DNA from: Tagaea sp.
GTDB taxonomy: Bacteria; Pseudomonadota; Alphaproteobacteria; CACIAM-22H2
Assembly: GCA_023653245.1 (NCBI GenBank)
Contig: JAMNXK010000040.1
Span: forward strand, 1-10,336
DNA: 10,336 bases
Reading direction: 5' to 3'
Both the position numbers and the translations under genes were made by a program. Below are positions 7,508-10,336 of this stretch, piece after piece. The first letter of the stretch is position 1. Each line of letters starts with the position of its first letter. The notes under the pieces are model-generated. The model had not been told where the DNA came from. It ran no database searches and was given only the letters and a program-made list of their open reading frames with translations.

Positions 7508-7958
7508 TGTTGAGCATCATGTCCGGCGTGCGCCCGTCGGCGGCGAGCGGCAGCATCAGCCGCTTGATGACGCGCCACGCCTCCATGAAGCGGAACGCCG
7601 GCGGTCCGCGCCGCCAGCTGATCGCCCCGCGCGCGACGGCCAGATAGTCCGCGAAGGTCGGGCTGCCCGGAAAATCGGGCGACACCTCGTCCATGAAACG
7701 GCCGGTGGCGCCGGCGAGCCTGTCGATGTCGAGCCCCGTGCCGATCAACCGGTAACGAAAGCGCGGCGGCGGCCCCACGATGTCGAGCAGCCAGATGTTC
7801 GGCAGCAGATGGGGCACGCGGACGGGATCGAAATGCGCGCGCCCCGGCAGCAAGTCCGGCGCGGGCCGCAAGGATTCCCAATGCGCGTGGAGCTCGCGCA
7901 CGCGCGGATCGGCGTCGCCGGGAACATGCGCGAGCGCGCCGGAATCGACGGCGCTCAC
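7464..7958 (-). CDS. Stand-alone PAS domain protein (PAS_5-like), copy 1
   Basis: This is a single-domain protein of 164 residues. The core shows LPGRAHFDPVRVPHLLPNIWLLDIVGPPPRFRYRLIGTGLD (37-77), GATGRFMDEVSPDF (83-96), WRRGPP (115-120) and LPLAADGRTPD (136-146), the pattern of PAS_5 proteins common in alphaproteobacteria. No output domain is attached, so any signalling would be through a partner. The start is a GTG at 7958-7956 that overlaps the TGA of the isomerase gene (GTGA), implying coupling. It is a paralogue of the protein encoded at 9140-8652; roughly half of aligned residues are identical by eye, with a one-residue gap before WRRG. A 23-nt stretch (7773-7795) is identical to 8952-8974. 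The ligand is unknown. The 3' end overlaps the convergent dsbA-like gene. Confidence 0.82.
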   Translation of the reverse strand: MSAVDSGALAHVPGDADPRVRELHAHWESLRPAPDLLPGRAHFDPVRVPHLLPNIWLLDIVGPPPRFRYRLIGTGLDIDRLAGATGRFMDEVSPDFPGSPTFADYLAVARGAISWRRGPPAFRFMEAWRVIKRLMLPLAADGRTPDMMLNITVVLESAPRPPRI

Positions 7959-8599
7959 GGCTCGAAATCGGGCTGGTTCTCGGGGCGCGCCGCGTCGAAG
8001 GCGGGATGCTTCAGGCAATGCGCGAAAATCGCCATGAGCTTGGGCCAAGCGGAAAGCTCGGCGTCGGCGTAGAAGCGCTTGGCGTTGAAGACTTGCGGCA
8101 CCAGGCAGACATCCGCGAGCGTCGGCGCGTCGCCGTGGCAATAGGCGCCCGTCGCGGGCGACGCGAACTCCTTCTCCAGCGCATCGAACCCCACGGCGAT
8201 CCAATGCCGGTACCAGGCGTCGTGCGCGGCCTTGTCCGCCTTCAACGTTCCGGTCAGATATTTGAGGACCCGCAAATTGTTGAGCGGATGGATGTCGCAG
8301 GCGATGGCGTAGGCGAGCGAACGCACGCGCGCGCGGCCGGCCGCGTCCTTGGGCAGGAAGGGCGGCTCGGGATGGGTTTCGTCGAGGTACTCGCAGATCG
8401 CCAGCGACTGCGCCATGCCGATGGGCCCGTCCTCCAAGAACGGCACCAGACCTTGCGGATTGCGTGCCAAATAGGCCGGCGCCGATTGCTCGGCCTTGCG
8501 CAAATGAATGAAGGCTTGATCGTAAGCGACGCCCTTGAGCGCCAGCGCGATGCGCGCGCGGAACGCCGCCGACGAGCGGAAATAACCCCAGAGCTTCAT
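7955..8599 (-). CDS. maiA: Maleylacetoacetate isomerase (zeta-class glutathione S-transferase)
   Basis: This cytoplasmic enzyme uses glutathione to isomerise maleylacetoacetate to fumarylacetoacetate in the homogentisate pathway. Its 214 residues are typical. The N-terminal thioredoxin-like domain has FRSSAAFRARIALALKG, with the zeta-class Ser-Ser pair at residues 9-10; the following Cys of some homologues is Ala here. NPQGLVPFLEDG (47-58) and AQSLAICEYLDE (63-74) form the glutathione site. The C-terminal domain has the isomerase signatures HPLNNLRVLKYL (104-115), WYRHWI and YCHGDAPTLADVCLVPQVFNAKRF. It lies between the two PAS genes. A GAGG sequence sits 5 nt before the ATG, and a 52-bp gap separates it from the upstream PAS gene. 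The fumarylacetoacetase gene in the same operon supports the specific function. Confidence 0.93.
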   Translation of the reverse strand: MKLWGYFRSSAAFRARIALALKGVAYDQAFIHLRKAEQSAPAYLARNPQGLVPFLEDGPIGMAQSLAICEYLDETHPEPPFLPKDAAGRARVRSLAYAIACDIHPLNNLRVLKYLTGTLKADKAAHDAWYRHWIAVGFDALEKEFASPATGAYCHGDAPTLADVCLVPQVFNAKRFYADAELSAWPKLMAIFAHCLKHPAFDAARPENQPDFEP

Positions 8600-8651
8600 G
8601 ACGGCCTCGTTGGTACCGCGGCGATCATAGCGCGCCGCTTGCGCCGGCGCA

Positions 8652-9140
8652 TCAGGATCGCTCGCGCTCGTGCACCAAGGTCAAGCCCGCGACGATGTCG
8701 GGCGTCTTGCCGTCGGCGGCCAGCGGCATCAGCACGCGCTCGATGCGCCGCCAGCCGGGCATGTAGGCGTAGGTCGCCAAGCCGCGCCGCCAGCGCACCG
8801 CGCCCGTCGTCGCCGCCGCCATGTAATCGGCATAGCTCGCGCTGATCGCGAAGTCGGGGGCGAGATCGTCCATGAACTTGCCCGTGGCGCCGAGCAAGGG
8901 CTCGTCGGAGAACGACGTGCCGAGCAGCCGATAGCGGAAGCGCGGCGGCCGCCCCACGATGTCGAGCAGCCAGACGAACGGCAGCAGCGCCGGTATGTCG
9001 ATCGGATCGAAATGCCGGCGCCCGGGCAACACGCCCGGCGCCGGTGCTATCGACCGCCAATAGCGATGGAACGCGACGATGCGCGGATCGGCGCCGTCCG
9101 GAACGCCATCCGCGGTTTCCTGCCCGTCGCTTCGCTCCAT
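8652..9140 (-). CDS. Stand-alone PAS domain protein (PAS_5-like), copy 2
   Basis: This is a single PAS-domain protein of 162 residues with the same architecture as the copy at 7958-7464. Shared blocks include LPGRRHFDPIDIP, LLPFVWLLDIVGRPPRFRYRLLGT (52-75), GATGKFMDDLAPDF (84-97), ADYMAAA, WRRG and LMPLAADGKTPD (137-148). The N-terminal dozen residues and the tail beyond LVHE differ from copy 1. The ATG at 9140 lies 6 nt after the fumarylacetoacetase stop, and a purine-rich ribosome-binding tract overlaps that TAG stop. Close spacing makes it part of the homogentisate operon. It may sense a small molecule or redox state, but nothing in the sequence names the ligand or partner. Confidence 0.83.
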   Translation of the reverse strand: MERSDGQETADGVPDGADPRIVAFHRYWRSIAPAPGVLPGRRHFDPIDIPALLPFVWLLDIVGRPPRFRYRLLGTSFSDEPLLGATGKFMDDLAPDFAISASYADYMAAATTGAVRWRRGLATYAYMPGWRRIERVLMPLAADGKTPDIVAGLTLVHERERS

Positions 9141-9146
9141 GTCCCT

Positions 9147-10124
9147 CTATCCGGCGTAACGGACGACCTTCTGGTCGATCGCGCCGAAGATAGACGCTCC
9201 GCCGGCGGAATACATCTCGATCCGGATGCGGTCGCCGAACTTCATGAACGGCGTTTCGGGCTTGCCCTTCTCGATCGTCTCGATCGTGCGCACCTCGGCG
9301 ATGCAGCACGATCCCACCGAGCGATCCTTGTTCGACACCGTGCCCGAGCCGACGATCGTGCCGGCGCCGAGGGGGCGCGTGCGTGCGGCATGCGCGATCA
9401 GGCGGCCGAAATCGAAATTCATGTCCGCGCCCGCGTTCGGCCGGCCGAACGGCTTGCCGTTGAGTTCGGCGATCAGCGGCAGATGCGCCTTGCCGCCCGT
9501 CCACGCCTCGCCGAGCTCGTCGGGCGTGACGGCCACGGGCGAGAAGGCCGAAGACGGCTTGGATTGGAAAAAGCCGAACCCCTTGGCCAGCTCGGCCGGG
9601 ATGAGGTTGCGCAACGACACGTCGTTGACCAGCATGACCAACTTGACGTGACCGAGCGCCGCTTGCGGCGTCACGGCCATGGGCACGTCGCCGGTCACCA
9701 CCGTGACCTCGGCTTCGAAATCGATGCCGTGCGCCTCGTCGAGCGCTTCGATGTCGTCGCGTGGCCCGATCATCGAATCCGAACCGCCTTGGTACATCAA
9801 GGGATCGTCGTAATACTCGGGCGGCATCTCGGCTTTGCGCGCCTTGCGCACGAGCTCGACATGGTTGAGATAGGCCGAGCCGTCGCACCATTGATAGGCG
9901 CGCGGCAGCGGCGCCATCGCCCGGGCCGGATCGAAAGCTTCGCCCCCGCCCGCTTCGAGCGCCAGGGCCGCTTTCGCCAGAAGCGGCGACTTGACCGCCC
10001 AGTCGTCGAGTGCGGCTTGCAGCGTGCGCGCGATTTCGGGCACGCGCCGGCAGCGCGCGAGATCCTTGGTCACCACGGCCAGCGCGCCGTCGCGCGTGCC
10101 GTCCTTCAACGTCGCCAGCTTCAT
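9147..10124 (-). CDS. fahA: Fumarylacetoacetase (fumarylacetoacetate hydrolase)
   Basis: This metal-dependent cytoplasmic hydrolase cleaves fumarylacetoacetate into fumarate and acetoacetate, the last step of tyrosine degradation. It has 325 residues. Catalytic landmarks match mammalian FAH in order and approximate spacing: Asp81 with His88 seven residues on (DGSAYLNH), Glu137 and Glu139 in DFEAEV, Asp168 in LVNDVSLR, the substrate loop FFQSKPSSAFSPVAV with Lys189, and GSGTVSNKDRSVGS (259-272). These mark it as FAH-type, not a generic member of the superfamily. The ATG at 10124 was chosen because GGAAGG lies 9 nt upstream. The longer frame starting at 10175 runs through the REP-like hairpin and is rejected. 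Only 6 nt separate its stop from the downstream PAS gene. Confidence 0.93.
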   Translation of the reverse strand: MKLATLKDGTRDGALAVVTKDLARCRRVPEIARTLQAALDDWAVKSPLLAKAALALEAGGGEAFDPARAMAPLPRAYQWCDGSAYLNHVELVRKARKAEMPPEYYDDPLMYQGGSDSMIGPRDDIEALDEAHGIDFEAEVTVVTGDVPMAVTPQAALGHVKLVMLVNDVSLRNLIPAELAKGFGFFQSKPSSAFSPVAVTPDELGEAWTGGKAHLPLIAELNGKPFGRPNAGADMNFDFGRLIAHAARTRPLGAGTIVGSGTVSNKDRSVGSCCIAEVRTIETIEKGKPETPFMKFGDRIRIEMYSAGGASIFGAIDQKVVRYAG

Positions 10125-10133
10125 CGCGAGATA

Positions 10134-10139
10134 CCTTCC
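10134..10139 (-). promoter_or_regulatory. Ribosome-binding site of fahA
   Basis: The minus strand reads GGAAGG, 9 nt before the ATG at 10124. It is the clearest Shine-Dalgarno sequence in the window and fixes the fumarylacetoacetase start just downstream of the REP-like hairpins. Confidence 0.7.
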
Positions 10140-10148
10140 ATCGTGCCG

Positions 10149-10181
10149 GCCCTCATGGTTCGACGGGCTCACCATGAGGGC
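10149..10181. repeat. REP-like hairpin unit 1
   Basis: An 11-bp perfect stem (10149-10159 with 10171-10181; GCCCTCATGGT/ACCATGAGGGC) encloses the 11-nt loop TCGACGGGCTC. On the + strand it is followed by CTCTTTTT (10181-10188), so it could resemble an intrinsic terminator in that direction, but no + strand gene ends here. It is the inverted partner of unit 2. From memory, CCTCATCCTGAGCCCGTCGA-type repeats are frequent between genes in several alphaproteobacteria. Confidence 0.8.
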
Positions 10182-10189
10182 TCTTTTTC

Positions 10190-10222
10190 GTCCTCATCCT
10201 GAGCCCGTCGAAGGATGAGGAC
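10190..10222. repeat. REP-like hairpin unit 2
   Basis: An 11-bp perfect stem (10190-10200 with 10212-10222; GTCCTCATCCT/AGGATGAGGAC) encloses the loop GAGCCCGTCGA, the exact reverse complement of the unit 1 loop. It begins 6 nt after the stop codon of the partial upstream minus-strand gene, a typical REP/BIME position inside an operon. On the minus strand it is followed by an A-run and not a T-run, so readthrough into fahA is likely, with possible effects on mRNA stability or relative expression. Confidence 0.8.
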
Positions 10223-10228
10223 ACGCAT

Positions 10229-10336
10229 TCACTCCGCCGCGTCTTGTTTGGGCTTCCAGGAATCGACGTAGCCGGTCCACTCCACGCCCTCGGGCAGGCG
10301 GTGGATATCGACCGCGTCGCGCGTGTCGATCATCAC
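10229..10336 (-). CDS. C-terminal end of a probable homogentisate 1,2-dioxygenase (partial)
   Basis: Only the last 35 codons are in the window, ending in TGA (TCA at 10229-10231). The peptide includes VMIDTRDAVDIHR and TGYVDSWKPKQ. The arrangement of M-[DE]-T-R followed by Y-x-D-x-W near the end recalls the C-terminus of homogentisate 1,2-dioxygenases. That enzyme is also what one expects upstream of fahA and maiA in this pathway. It opens the aromatic ring of homogentisate to give maleylacetoacetate. The fragment is too short for a firm call, and another gene is possible. It is separated from fahA by 104 bp containing the REP-like pair. Confidence 0.45.
   Translation of the reverse strand: MMIDTRDAVDIHRLPEGVEWTGYVDSWKPKQDAAE

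Noticed and set aside
10125..10175. Extended start for fumarylacetoacetase
   Set aside because: The extension lies in the REP-like hairpin, while GGAAGG with 9-nt spacing precedes the internal ATG, and the product then begins MKLATLKDGTRDG as in relatives.
10149..10188. Intrinsic terminator (hairpin plus T-run) on the + strand
   Set aside because: The structure fits, but no plus-strand gene ends here, and the sequence is better explained as one of a pair of REP-like units; the T-rich stretch is the spacer.
8670..10202. Long plus-strand open frame opposite the PAS and fumarylacetoacetase genes
   Set aside because: The minus strand encodes FAH with all catalytic residues and a PAS protein. 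The plus frame has low-complexity basic composition and also reads through the REP-like hairpins.
1..10336. Mobile element, CRISPR array, defence system, biosynthetic cluster, tRNA or rRNA
   Set aside because: I saw no transposase or integrase, no regularly spaced direct repeats, no RNA gene signatures and no multi-gene set of this kind. The genes are ordinary chromosomal housekeeping and catabolic functions.

Overview
The window is very GC-rich chromosomal DNA (about two thirds or more G+C by eye), with ATGA-type gene overlaps and long spurious ORFs on the strand opposite each gene. Gene content (Slt, BepA-type M48 protease with TPRs, stand-alone PAS_5-like proteins, a homogentisate operon) and the REP-like hairpins point to an alphaproteobacterium, probably of the Rhodospirillales type. 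The taxonomic call is an inference; no rRNA or other marker is present.

Layout. (1) 1-1695, + strand: a soluble lytic murein transglycosylase whose 5' end lies outside the window. (2) 1696-1866: a 171-bp convergent gap with two near-identical small hairpins. (3) 4562-1867, - strand: a GGT-like lipoprotein and a fold-type I aminotransferase, joined by a TGATG stop/start overlap. (4) 4563-4644: a divergent intergenic region with a 21-bp interrupted palindrome. (5) 4645-7507, + strand: a three-gene envelope operon joined by two ATGA overlaps, encoding a BepA-like metalloprotease/chaperone, a putative lipoprotein of uncertain (DUF3047-like) family, and a DsbA/ScsC-like thiol oxidoreductase. (6) 10336-7464, - strand: a homogentisate-catabolism operon, reading partial homogentisate dioxygenase (tentative), fumarylacetoacetase, PAS protein, maleylacetoacetate isomerase, second PAS protein. 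A pair of REP-like hairpins lies between the first two genes.

How the genes work together. The left two thirds is about the cell envelope: peptidoglycan turnover (Slt), outer-membrane protein quality control (BepA with a disulfide enzyme), and two lipoproteins. The right third is the last part of phenylalanine/tyrosine degradation: maleylacetoacetate to fumarylacetoacetate (MaiA), then to fumarate and acetoacetate (FAH). Two paralogous single-domain PAS proteins are interleaved with these enzymes and may be sensory or regulatory.

No defence system, biosynthetic cluster, mobile element, CRISPR array or RNA gene was seen. The points most worth a second look are the REP-like pair with compensatory stem changes, the GGT-like lipoprotein that appears to lack catalytic residues, and the PAS pair inside the homogentisate operon.
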